Origin: Chondrinema litorale
GTDB lineage: Bacteria; Bacteroidota; Bacteroidia; Cytophagales; Flammeovirgaceae
Length of the DNA: 64,000 bases
NCBI RefSeq assembly: GCF_026250525.1
Contig: NZ_CP111044.1
Location: 372,001-436,000 of the forward strand
Direction: 5' to 3'
Position numbers and translations under genes: made by a program. Positions 41,860-50,056 of this stretch are shown here, in pieces. Positions within the stretch are counted from its first letter, which is position 1, and each line of letters begins with the position of its first letter. Below the pieces are notes generated by a model. It did no database searches. It was not told the DNA's origin and worked only from the letters and a program-made list of their open reading frames with translations.

Positions 41860-44211
41860 ATGATTTACAACGGACAAGAAATCGAATTTCCTGCAATAAT
41901 GCAATTGAGCTTTGTTAAGCTGATTGAAAACCTAGAAAATCAAGCTGAAAGTAGTAATGACATAGAAGCTGCTCATGCTAAAAACATATTGCAGGTAGTT
42001 GGAAAATATCCGGCACTGAAAGATGGAATAACTAATGAAGAGGATTTCGATAAATATAATGAGGGCATTCAACTCTTAGGCAAATTATTATTCCCAGAAG
42101 TGTTATCTACTAATGAGATAAAAATACTGGCTCCGCCCTTTTATTTTAAACCCTTAATTACCTCTAAACGCTTTGATAGCATTATAAAAGCTTCTGGAAA
42201 GCCGTTCTCATTTACTTTTAAAAATATAAGTAAAAATGAGTTCTATTTGTTTTGTTGCAATTTTATTCTGGGCAAATATTACGGTTATCCAGTAAATGGC
42301 AGTGGCTCTCAAATGTTCGAAATTTTAAATGAACAACAAGGACTTATTCGCACCTTTAAAATGCTGATTAATGCAGATATGTGTGAGTTTATTCCTACTG
42401 ACAAAGCTGTAGACATTACCGATGAAGACTTTGAAGAACTGATTAACAATTTTGAGGATATAGAACTTTGGAAGAAAAAATTTCCACCAAATAGCTGGAT
42501 TTTAAGAGGCATCAACATTGTTAATTTAATGGATATGACCACAGAACAAGCTATTGGAGCCATTACTTCTAACCTGATTGTTAAAACACACGATTCTTTT
42601 GAAAAAATACAGTGGGGTATCAGAAAAATATTTAATAATGCTGCTTTATCTATTGGGGTTCTTTTATTAGAAGGTGATCAATTAGTTACATTTAAAAAGG
42701 AAGGTATGTACAGTATTTTACTAGATAAAGGTAATATGCTCAATTGCAGCACAGAACTTTGTAACTATTCTTATGGGAAGTTAATTGAAAATAAACAACC
42801 TCTCATTATCACCAATGTTGATAAATTTCACAATACAATGCAGAGTGGATTATCTAACAGGTTAATGGCTTCTGATATAAAAAGCTACATGGTTATTCCA
42901 CTAGTTCACGACGATGAATTTTTAGGTTATATCGAGATAGGTTCAAAAAATACTTATGACCTACACCAAGGTTCCCTTAAGTCACTTGAAAAAGTATTAC
43001 CTATGCTTGCTATGGCTCAAAAAAGATTTAAAACAGAAGCACAAAACCTGATAGAAGCTATTATACAGCAAGAGTGTACAACTATTCACCCTGCTGTTAA
43101 ATGGCGATTTGAAGAAGAAGCCAAGCAGTTCATGTTTAAAAGATATAATGGTGAACAACCTGTATTTAAAGACATAATATTCAATAATTTATATCCTTTG
43201 TATGCCCAAATGGATATAAAAGGCTCATCTAGTAGAAGAAACAAAGCTGTAAGCACTGATCTATGTAAACAATTAGGAGAGGTAAAGAAAATACTCTCAT
43301 CAATATCCAAACAAACTGACATGACAATTTTTGATGAACTCATTTGTAGAACAGATACTTACATTAAAGAATTACACCTAGAATTGGCCGCTGGTAGTGA
43401 ACATAAAATTTTGAACTTTTTGAAATCGGATATTTATCCTGTTTTTGAATATTTCGAAAAGATTGACTCAAAATTAAAAGAGCAAATAGAAGAATATAGA
43501 TCATTTTTAGACCCGAGTTTACAAACTGTATACGAGGAGCGTAAAAAGTACGATAGTAGCGTAAATTATATCAACCAAAGGTTAGCGTCTTTCATAGATA
43601 ATAAACAAACTGAAGCGCAAAAGGCTTTTCCGCATTATTTTGAGAGGTACAAGACTGATGGCATTGAATACAATATTTACATTGGCCAGTCTATTACGAA
43701 AAATAAGGAATTTGACGATATTTACCTCCGTAATCTTAGATTATGGCAGTTAATAGTAATGTGTGAAATGGAACTCGAATTTAAAAAAATACAAAAAGAG
43801 TTAGATACAACTATTGAAATTGCCTCGCTTGTTTTAGTTTACAATACACCTATATCTGTCCACTTCAGAATGGATGAAAAAAAATTCGATGTAGAAGGTG
43901 CATACAATGCCAGATATGAAATTATCAAAAAACGTGTAGATAAAGCCCATATAAAAGATACCAATGAGCGTATAACTAGCCCCGGCAAAATTGTTATTGT
44001 ATACTCACAGGAGCAAGATGCTAAAGAATACCTTACTTATTTACATTACCTTTCACAAAAAGGCTATGTAAAAGAAGAAATAGAAGATTTGGCACTAGAA
44101 GATTTACAAGGAGTACACGGTTTGCGAGCATTGAGGGCCGAAGTTGTTTACAACAATCCGATTACGGTAGACGAACTTATTACAGAAATGCAAAGAGGCA
44201 ATATAAATTAG
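41860..44211 (+). CDS. large GAF-domain protein of unknown function
   Basis: 783 residues, cytoplasmic, no membrane segment. The only domain I can name is a GAF domain at about 225-390 (LSIGVLLLEGDQLVTF, QPLIITNVDKF, SYMVIPLVHDDEFLGYIEIGSKN). The N-terminal 225 residues and the C-terminal 390 are mostly helical and unfamiliar, with no kinase, cyclase or HTH motif. Proteins of this size and layout recur in Bacteroidota as GAF-domain proteins without a known output. It stands alone on the plus strand, with a long AT-rich upstream region. Confidence 0.8.
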   Translation: MIYNGQEIEFPAIMQLSFVKLIENLENQAESSNDIEAAHAKNILQVVGKYPALKDGITNEEDFDKYNEGIQLLGKLLFPEVLSTNEIKILAPPFYFKPLITSKRFDSIIKASGKPFSFTFKNISKNEFYLFCCNFILGKYYGYPVNGSGSQMFEILNEQQGLIRTFKMLINADMCEFIPTDKAVDITDEDFEELINNFEDIELWKKKFPPNSWILRGINIVNLMDMTTEQAIGAITSNLIVKTHDSFEKIQWGIRKIFNNAALSIGVLLLEGDQLVTFKKEGMYSILLDKGNMLNCSTELCNYSYGKLIENKQPLIITNVDKFHNTMQSGLSNRLMASDIKSYMVIPLVHDDEFLGYIEIGSKNTYDLHQGSLKSLEKVLPMLAMAQKRFKTEAQNLIEAIIQQECTTIHPAVKWRFEEEAKQFMFKRYNGEQPVFKDIIFNNLYPLYAQMDIKGSSSRRNKAVSTDLCKQLGEVKKILSSISKQTDMTIFDELICRTDTYIKELHLELAAGSEHKILNFLKSDIYPVFEYFEKIDSKLKEQIEEYRSFLDPSLQTVYEERKKYDSSVNYINQRLASFIDNKQTEAQKAFPHYFERYKTDGIEYNIYIGQSITKNKEFDDIYLRNLRLWQLIVMCEMELEFKKIQKELDTTIEIASLVLVYNTPISVHFRMDEKKFDVEGAYNARYEIIKKRVDKAHIKDTNERITSPGKIVIVYSQEQDAKEYLTYLHYLSQKGYVKEEIEDLALEDLQGVHGLRALRAEVVYNNPITVDELITEMQRGNIN

Positions 44212-44462
44212 GTTGATTATAAAAACTTAGAGCAAGAAAACTTTATCTTAAATAAAATTAAAGTCTTTGACTTTAATTAGTGTTTACTTTCCAACCTGTT
44301 CTCATAAATAACCCTACACATTTCTATAATTCAATGAGAGAGATAATGTGCCTCTTTATTTTGTTTTAATATTCATTAGTTGTACCTCCTAATTTCACCA
44401 TAAGTCACCTATTTTTATTTGATCAAATTTTTTACACAAACCATTATAACCTCTCACTCAAA

Positions 44463-45026
44463 ATGAACCCAAAATTAGGAAATGAACTCATAGAAAAAAT
44501 TGAAAGAGACGAATGGATGGTTAACATTTTGAAAATTGTTAGAGATTTAAAGCTAAATGATTGTTGGATTGGAGCTGGCTTTGTGAGAAACAAAATTTGG
44601 GATGAAAAGCACCATAAAGTTAGAACAGAACTTAACGATATTGATATAATACACTTTGACAGTTCAAACTCATCTAAAGAATATGACTTACAAATAGAGG
44701 AAAAACTTATAAAGCATAATCCGAATTTGAAATGGTCAGTAAAAAACCAATCAAGAATGCACATCAGAAATGGAGACAAACAATACTCAGATTGTAATGA
44801 TGCTATTTCGTTTTGGCCCGAAACGGCAACCTCGGTTGCTGTAAGGTTGAATTTCAATAATAACATTGAATATTTAGCACCTTATGGCTTGGACGATTTA
44901 TTCAACCTTTTAGTAAAACCGACACCTAAATTTGATTTGAATATTTACAAAACTAGAATTGAGAATAAAAGATGGAAAGAAAAATGGCCTAAGCTAGAAA
45001 TAAAAACTTGTCATAAATGTGTATAA
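44463..45026 (+). CDS. nucleotidyltransferase-like protein (NTP_transf_6 type)
   Basis: 187 residues. The order of motifs fits the PF06042 family of predicted nucleotidyltransferases: WIGAGFVRNKIWD, the acidic pair ELNDIDIIHFD, RMHIRNGD with the cluster DCNDAISFWPETATSVAVRL, and APYGLDDLFNLLVKPTP. It ends in the short basic KRWKEKWPKL. Members are full-length at this size and their target is unknown. No operon partner is evident. A separate RidA-like gene starts 134 bases later on the same strand. Confidence 0.88.
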   Translation: MNPKLGNELIEKIERDEWMVNILKIVRDLKLNDCWIGAGFVRNKIWDEKHHKVRTELNDIDIIHFDSSNSSKEYDLQIEEKLIKHNPNLKWSVKNQSRMHIRNGDKQYSDCNDAISFWPETATSVAVRLNFNNNIEYLAPYGLDDLFNLLVKPTPKFDLNIYKTRIENKRWKEKWPKLEIKTCHKCV

Positions 45027-46550
45027 AAATAATGCATAATTTTATTCCATAAATTTAAAGATTGTGCTCTTTTGGTCTATCAAATTTTCCTTAGTAGAAT
45101 CTTAAAGCTCAAAACCACATTATTTTTTATACTAACCATTAGATTAATAAAATATAGATTATGACACCTAAAGAAAATTTAGCCAAATTCGAATATACAC
45201 TACCAAATATATCAACGCCAGGAGGCAGCTATGTTTCAGTAAATATTCGAGAGAACATAGCATACATAGCAATTCAATTCCCCATTTTAAATGCAGAATA
45301 CCTTTACCAAGGACGTTTGGGTGATAGCCTCAATACTGAAGATGGCTATAAAGCAATGGAACTTTGTGCTTTGAATGTTTTAGCTCAGATCAACAAGAAA
45401 GTCGGCTTCGAAAAAGTTATCGGTGTGAATCATATAGACGCTTACTTCCAATCAGGTGAAAACTGGGATGATTCACCTAAAGTTGTTAATGGAGCATCTG
45501 ATTTATTCGTCAAAATTTTAGAAGATAAAGGCAAACATTCAGTATCCACCCCACCAAGTAGCTCTTGCTAAAAATAAGAGTATTTATTAGTCCTTGTTTT
45601 CCAGTTTTGTGGTAGCAACTCATTTATTTTGTTGATGGGATGCTCTGGAAGTCTCTCAAATATATCTTGCAGATACTCGTATGGATTGATTTGATGTAAT
45701 TTACAACTGCCTAATATGCTGTACATTATAGCTGCTCTTTGTGTTGCTTCATGTGACCCAGCAAACAAATAGTTTTTCCGGCCGATAGCAATTGGCCTGA
45801 TATTGTTTTCAACTAAATTATTATCAAGCTCAAGTCTACCATCATTGAGATATACATACAGCTTATTATACCTTTCTGCCAGATAATGCATGGCTTTACC
45901 TATGCTAGATTTCGGCAATACTTTAGGGTACTCATCCACGATCCATTGTCCCAACAAATCCATGATTGGACGAGATTTTTCTTGCCTAAGTTCATATCGT
46001 TGCAAGGCATCTAGCTCGTTGTCTCTTGCCTCACGTTCAATAGCATACAATTGCTGGAATAATAGCAAGGCATGTTTGGCTCTGGATTCATCGTTATCCA
46101 AAGCTTTCTCGAAGTAGCGACGTACGTGTGCCATGCATCCAACAAGGATGATGTTCATCCCTTCTTCTTCAAGGAGTTGATCATAGACTTTGTACCCATC
46201 TGTTTGGATATAGCCTTCATAACCTTGTAGCGTATTGACTGGACCTTATCTAGATCTGCCTTTTTGGTAATCAAACAAAACAACCTGTTGCTCTGGAGAA
46301 TAGTACACCCACAGGAGTGCCTGCCAGTAGTAACCTCGGTGAGTCTTTCCTTTTTTGGTATCATCTAACACCTTAATTGGGCTTTCATCAACTTGCAGGT
46401 AATTATTATTCAATACCTCAAACCTCAATGCCTCATATAAAGGGTCTAGTAACTGGCAAGCTGGCTTTAACCAGTTACCTAAAGTACTAGGAGCAATCTT
46501 TATCCCTAACTGGTTAAACCTTTTTTGTTGTCTGTAAAAAGGTAGATGGC

Positions 46551-46567
46551 GCACTGCAAGTGATGGC
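46551..46567. other. 17-nt micro-insertion in tnpC (site G)
   Basis: gcactgcaagtgatggc follows gatggc, so a 6-bp direct repeat gatggc brackets an 11-nt core. Without it the gene reads DKFCHLPFYRQ. On the gene strand the core is CACT-tgc-AGTG-cgcc, the same stem-loop plan as site D in IS3 with paired base changes in the stem. Confidence 0.7.
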
Positions 46568-46616
46568 AAAATTTATCCACCAGAATATGGGCTAATAATC
46601 CAGGTCCTGGGATACC

Positions 46617-46632
46617 TCCGTCGTGGAACGAT
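46617..46632. other. micro-insertion of about 13 nt in tnpC (site F)
   Basis: Sixteen bases stand where family logic expects one codon between PIE and GIPGPGLLAHIL. The insert is therefore about 13 nt, reading tcgttccacgacg on the gene strand. Its core is CGT-tcc-ACG followed by acgg. The exact boundaries are uncertain because the original codon is unknown. Confidence 0.6.
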
Positions 46633-47325
46633 TTCAATTGGTCTCGCTGGTAGGTTGGCTATATAAAATTCTTCTTCTTTACTCACATAACGTGGCCTGA
46701 TGTAACGACGAACAAATACCTTAGCTGGTGTCATGTCTAGCTCCTCAGTAATTTCTTCTCCGATCTTACGCATGTGAGTGGTATCCACTTCAGGCTCTAA
46801 CACTACCTCTTTGCGAGGTAAGTGTGCTGGTAATGGCTGGCGAGATGATCCTTGTGGCTGCTTTTCGACAGCAGTAGCCCTTTGATAACTAATGGTTTGT
46901 TTGACTTTGGTAGGTGTTTCAGCAGGAACATTTTCATCTAATGGCAAAGTGAGCTGCTTACTATTGGTATCACTAGGGATAAACCTTTCTCGTTTACTAC
47001 CGTAGATCAAACGCTTCAATTCTGATAGCTCAGCTTTAAGTGATTCAACCTGCTCCAAGAGTTGTTGTTTGTCTGCTAACTCTTGCTTTAGTAAAGCATT
47101 TTCTTGTTGAAGCGCTAATATTTGAGTGCTGCTATCTTGATCTGCCATGCTTCTAAAATAGCACTCAGCAGCCATTTAGACAATGATTTCCACAACTATT
47201 CTAGTGGTTTTTCATAGCGTTTTCTGCGTCTTGTAACTGCCACTTCCAAGCCATCAAGTAGTAAAGAAAATTCACTATAACTCAGGTAAATAGAAGAAGA
47301 TTTACTTGTGGGTAAATTAAATGTT

Positions 47326-47341
47326 CCGGGTGCCGGCCACC
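47326..47341. other. GC-rich 14-nt micro-insertion in tnpB (site B)
   Basis: On the gene strand, tggccggcacccgg lies between gagtctgg and aacattt. Removal restores RLESGTFNLP. With the neighbouring bases it reads GTGGCCGGCACCCGG, which differs from site A in the IS3 element (GTGCCCGGCACCCGG) at one base. Confidence 0.85.
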
Positions 47342-47494
47342 AGACTCAAGCCGTTTATAATAGAGAATAAAACCACTGGGTTCCCAAACTAGAATCTTCA
47401 GTCGATCAAGCTGTTTTCCCAAGAATATAAAAGCATCTCCTGAATAGATTTTTTGTCCCATGTAGTTTTCTACTAATCCACTTAGCCCATCAAA

Positions 47495-47508
47495 GACTAG
47501 CCGTCCGC
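47495..47508. other. GC-rich 14-nt micro-insertion in tnpB (site E)
   Basis: gactagccgtccgc in window orientation separates the codons for KG and FDG of TnpB. Its removal restores RKGFDGLSGLVE. It reads GAC-tagcc-GTC-cgc, a 3-bp stem with a 5-nt loop and GC tail, matching the plan of site C in IS3. Confidence 0.8.
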
Positions 47509-47561
47509 ACCTTTACGCATATCTGCCGGTTGATCACATAGAAAAAAGCGTTGCTGGGAGT

Positions 47562-47867
47562 TTAATCCGAACATAGCTTCAAGACTTGTTGCAAATAACT
47601 GGCAGATACAGCTTGAGAAAAACGGAGGATGATGCCATTGGGGAATTCTATTTCTACGCCTTGAAGCATTGGCTTTTCATAATTTACAGGAATAAACTTT
47701 GCTGATTTTTCTTTTGGAGTTGACTCAGACTTTCGCTTGCGATATCGAGATACCCAGTAGGGCAAGATATGAAGTGGTAAATTATGTTGTAGACTATATG
47801 CTTTTTGAGTCAAGCCACTAGACAACCAGTCTTCTACTACTGGAAACATTTCTTTAGAAGTATACAT
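47562..47867 (-). CDS. tnpA: IS66 accessory protein TnpA
   Basis: About 101 residues from MYTSKEMFPVVEDWLSSGL (the frame is open nine codons further to 47894). It shows the N-terminal helix-turn-helix of IS66 TnpA (SGLTQKAYSLQHNLPLHILPYW), then a basic region and EIEFPNGIILRFSQ. The frame is intact. TnpA is needed with TnpB and TnpC for transposition, and since both partners are broken it has no use here. Confidence 0.85.
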   Translation of the reverse strand: MYTSKEMFPVVEDWLSSGLTQKAYSLQHNLPLHILPYWVSRYRKRKSESTPKEKSAKFIPVNYEKPMLQGVEIEFPNGIILRFSQAVSASYLQQVLKLCSD

Positions 47868-48087
47868 AAATTCTTTTACAACTAAATAAAGCAATTACCC
47901 TCTAATGTAATAGGCTGGTTTAATGGAGGGATACAACATTCAAGAGCCATTTTTGGAGTTCATAAACTTCCAAGAAATTTTAGCGTTGGGTTGACAGCAT
48001 CATTTACAATAGAAAAAGGATAAAAAAACTTGCAGTCGATTAGCTCAACTTGAGTCATTTGCACTCAGGTTGTCTACTCTTTCATGT

Positions 48088-48951
48088 TTAAGATATTCGT
48101 TCACCATTCGAATATTTCTGTATGCTTTCAAGTTCTCCTTGTTCATCATAGAGATACCTTTCTCCATCTAGTCCTCCATTATTGAAATATTCTTTTATAG
48201 AAATAATTCCGTTTTGGGTCCACCAAATTCTTTCTCCTTGTTCTTTTCCATGTTGATTAATTCCTTCACGCATCTTCACCTTATTTGGATAATAAACTGT
48301 CTCCTTTCCATGTGGTATATTTTTTTCATATTCCGTTTCACTATACATACCGCCATCAATTACCCTACCCTTATAATCCCATAATTCATAAACTAATCCC
48401 TCTATCCTTCCACTCTTATAAAGCTGTTTCCTTTTTAACATTCCGTTTTCTAGATACTTTAAACTTTCTCCTGTAGGAATGCCTTTTGCAAAATTTTCTA
48501 GAACCTTTAGTTGACCATTTTCATACCATTTCATTTGTTTTCCATCTAGTTTCCCTTTGATATAGTTCTGCTCTTTTTCTTTTTGACCATTGCCATACCA
48601 ACTGACTAAAATACCATGTAATTTATTTTCTTGCCAGTTAGACTCTTCTCTTGAACCATCATCATAAAAGTTAAATTGATGCCCAGTTCTTTTCCCATTT
48701 TCATAATACTCGACTAGATATATAGTGCTTTTTTCGTTGGGGTAGTGCAAAAATGCTTGGTTCATTCTTCCAATAGTTATTCCATGAAGTTTGTCATTTC
48801 TAAAATGTTCCTCAATAGAATATCTATCAAAATACTGCAATCGCTTTTCAATATTATCTTTCAGGTACACCTTTTCTGTTGGAGTATCTCTAAGAAGTTT
48901 CCAACCTTCAATATCTATTTTTTCTATTTCAGCTTTGTTAATAGACTTCAT
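48088..48951 (-). CDS. MORN/YwqK-type repeat protein
   Basis: 287 residues made of about nine repeats of the MORN_2 type, each around 22 residues, with the pattern YYENGKRTGHQFNFYDDG or WYENGQLKVLENFAKG (aromatic-x-NG-x-x-x-x-G). It has no signal peptide, unlike many surface members. Such proteins are listed as YwqK-type antitoxins by name only, and their function is largely unknown. It lies 64 bases after the RidA remnant in convergent orientation and has no coupled gene. Confidence 0.85.
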   Translation of the reverse strand: MKSINKAEIEKIDIEGWKLLRDTPTEKVYLKDNIEKRLQYFDRYSIEEHFRNDKLHGITIGRMNQAFLHYPNEKSTIYLVEYYENGKRTGHQFNFYDDGSREESNWQENKLHGILVSWYGNGQKEKEQNYIKGKLDGKQMKWYENGQLKVLENFAKGIPTGESLKYLENGMLKRKQLYKSGRIEGLVYELWDYKGRVIDGGMYSETEYEKNIPHGKETVYYPNKVKMREGINQHGKEQGERIWWTQNGIISIKEYFNNGGLDGERYLYDEQGELESIQKYSNGERIS

Positions 48952-49428
48952 ATTAATTAATCAGAATAATATTGTGTTTTATAGACTTAGGCCAAATATA
49001 AACAGTGAGTTAAACTTATCACTTAAAGCTTGATAAAGTTAGCCCGATAATAATTCGTATAAATAGCATATAAAACGAATTGAAACAACTTTCAAAAGTT
49101 TCTATTTAAAAATGGTTTTTTGGAAGAATTCCAAAAAAAATCAAGATTTATTCAAAAAGACTTTTTGGGTATTCAATATATTTATTAATTGAATTTCATT
49201 CCAACAGTAACTAATAGGAGAATATAGATGGAGTCTTAACGATTCTGATTCATAAATTTGGGATATTTTGATTTTTATTATCGATTGCAGTTACATAATT
49301 ATTATAATAAAGCTCACCGTTATCTCCGTATAGAGGTATTTTATTAAACGGTTATATACCTAAAAAAACTACCATACTAAAATTAATAGCATGGCAGTAT
49401 TTAGGGCAACTAACACTCATCAATCTAA
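48952..49428. other. intergenic, nothing recognised
   Basis: About 475 AT-rich bases. A short plus-strand frame at 49391-49588 overlaps the lipoprotein gene on the other strand and is a shadow. No RNA gene or strong hairpin was seen. Confidence 0.35.
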
Positions 49429-50022
49429 TCATTCAGTACCTATAAAATATGGTACTTCTAAGGATTCAGTATATTTAGCTGTAAATCTGATTTTAACAAT
49501 TACATCTAATTCAATGCGCTCTCCCTCTGGAATAGAAGTTCCAAATGCAGAAATAGTTAATGAAGAAGTATCGGTAGATTTAATATAACCTAGTAATTTT
49601 GATGTAAGCAAAGTAATACCTGCTTTGTCTAAATCTGATAATGGAGTAAAATCTGTATAGTCTTCAAAAGCTACTTCTCTAGAAGCATACAATATCGTCG
49701 CCTCGCTATCAGTGTCTATAAGTGAACCGCCAATATTTACTTTACTAGAAATATTTCCATCATTAGGTACTATTTTTATTGAGATACTTTCAATATTTAT
49801 ATCATTAACTTTATCAAGTTCTTCGTCGCTAATTTGTTCAAGAATATCTTCCGGAGTAATGTATTTTGTTTCTTCAAATACACCATCATCGCTAATTTCG
49901 AAAGTATAAGAATTGTCTAAATTTAATACCAAATCAAATTCTTTTTCATCACAAGAAAAAAGTAAAACTGCGATAAATGGAATTAAAAGGTAGTTTTTGT
50001 ATGTCTGCTTAATAGTCTCCAT
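49429..50022 (-). CDS. hypothetical lipoprotein
   Basis: 197 residues with a lipoprotein signal (NYLLIPFIAVLLFSCDEKE, lipobox FSC). The mature part is acidic and beta-rich with a repeated Ser/Thr/Ile pattern, ending LDVIVKIRFTAKYTESLEV. No known domain. It follows the outer-membrane beta-barrel gene by 34 bases on the same strand, so the two are probably an operon and may act together at the outer membrane. Confidence 0.7.
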   Translation of the reverse strand: METIKQTYKNYLLIPFIAVLLFSCDEKEFDLVLNLDNSYTFEISDDGVFEETKYITPEDILEQISDEELDKVNDINIESISIKIVPNDGNISSKVNIGGSLIDTDSEATILYASREVAFEDYTDFTPLSDLDKAGITLLTSKLLGYIKSTDTSSLTISAFGTSIPEGERIELDVIVKIRFTAKYTESLEVPYFIGTE

Positions 50023-50056
50023 AAAAATTGTATTTTATAATAGATAAGTTGGTAAA

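Larger units (their letters stand above)
45568..47148 (-). pseudogene. tnpC: IS66 transposase TnpC, disrupted
   Basis: The N-terminal part has the leucine-rich coiled coil (SSTQILALQQENALLKQEL) and the zinc-finger/linker region ending PARPIE. The core has HLPFYRQQKRF, QVDESPIKVLDD and the later ENNIRPIAIGRKNYLFAGS. Lesions: an insertion of about 13 nt after PIE (within 46617-46632), a 17-nt insertion at 46551-46567 that restores the frame, and a TAA at 46246-46248 within GRSR-(E)-GPVNTLQGYEGY, most simply a GAA to TAA change. The first methionine of the open frame is 47175, but 47148 (MADQDSSTQ) is the better start. Confidence 0.9.
47196..47574 (-). pseudogene. tnpB: IS66 accessory protein TnpB, disrupted by two 14-nt insertions
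   Basis: The start MFGLNSQQRFFLCDQPADMRK is intact. After KG a 14-nt insertion (47495-47508) shifts the frame. The original continues FDGLSGLVENYMGQKIYSGD and FIFLGKQLDRLKILVWEPSG. A second 14-nt insertion after RLES shifts it again before GTFNLPTSKSSS. The true end is RRKRYEKPLE with a stop at 47196-47198. With both inserts removed the gene is a normal TnpB of about 115 residues with the WxxDGFxLxYKRLExG-type motif. Its start overlaps the end of tnpA by 13 bases. Confidence 0.9.
45542..47934 (-). mobile_element. IS66-family insertion sequence, decayed, 2393 bp
   Basis: The element carries tnpA, tnpB and tnpC in the usual order on the minus strand. The outer ends both start GTATCC and continue as imperfect inverted repeats. 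An exact 8-bp direct repeat aacattca flanks it (45534-45541 and 47935-47942), the duplication size expected for IS66. tnpB and tnpC are broken by short insertions and one nonsense codon, so the copy is dead. Its clean target duplication shows that it inserted by normal transposition. Confidence 0.95.
45161..48023 (+). pseudogene. RidA/YjgF-like gene split by IS66
   Basis: The first 127 codons (45161-45541) carry the RidA-like signature of the YjgF_UK114-like group: TPGGSYVSVNI, GYKAMELCALNVLAQINKKVG, VNGASDLFVKILEDKGKHS. The IS66 element enters after KHS. Removing it with one 8-bp duplication gives a perfect in-frame join to 47943-48023, reading RAIFGVHKLPRNFSVGLTAS and ending at a TAA, a 153-residue protein. 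Left as it is, translation runs ten residues into the element (VSTPPSSSC) and stops. RidA proteins deaminate reactive enamines. The core arginine region lies in the lost part, so activity is unlikely. Confidence 0.93.

Noticed and set aside
44444..44866. Minus-strand ORF of 140 codons
   Set aside because: It is antisense to the well-supported nucleotidyltransferase-like gene.
46246..46248. Possible recoding or programmed event at the TAA in tnpC
   Set aside because: The family expects Glu here (GRSREGP), and GAA to TAA is one base change. The gene is also broken elsewhere, so a plain nonsense mutation is simpler.
46155..46364. Minus-strand ORF of 69 codons in the IS66 region
   Set aside because: It is in a frame unrelated to TnpC and is a shadow. 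The TnpC frame continues through the TAA at 46246 with conserved sequence on both sides.
49391..49588. Plus-strand ORF of 65 codons
   Set aside because: It lies mostly antisense to the lipoprotein gene at 49429-50022 and has no protein features.
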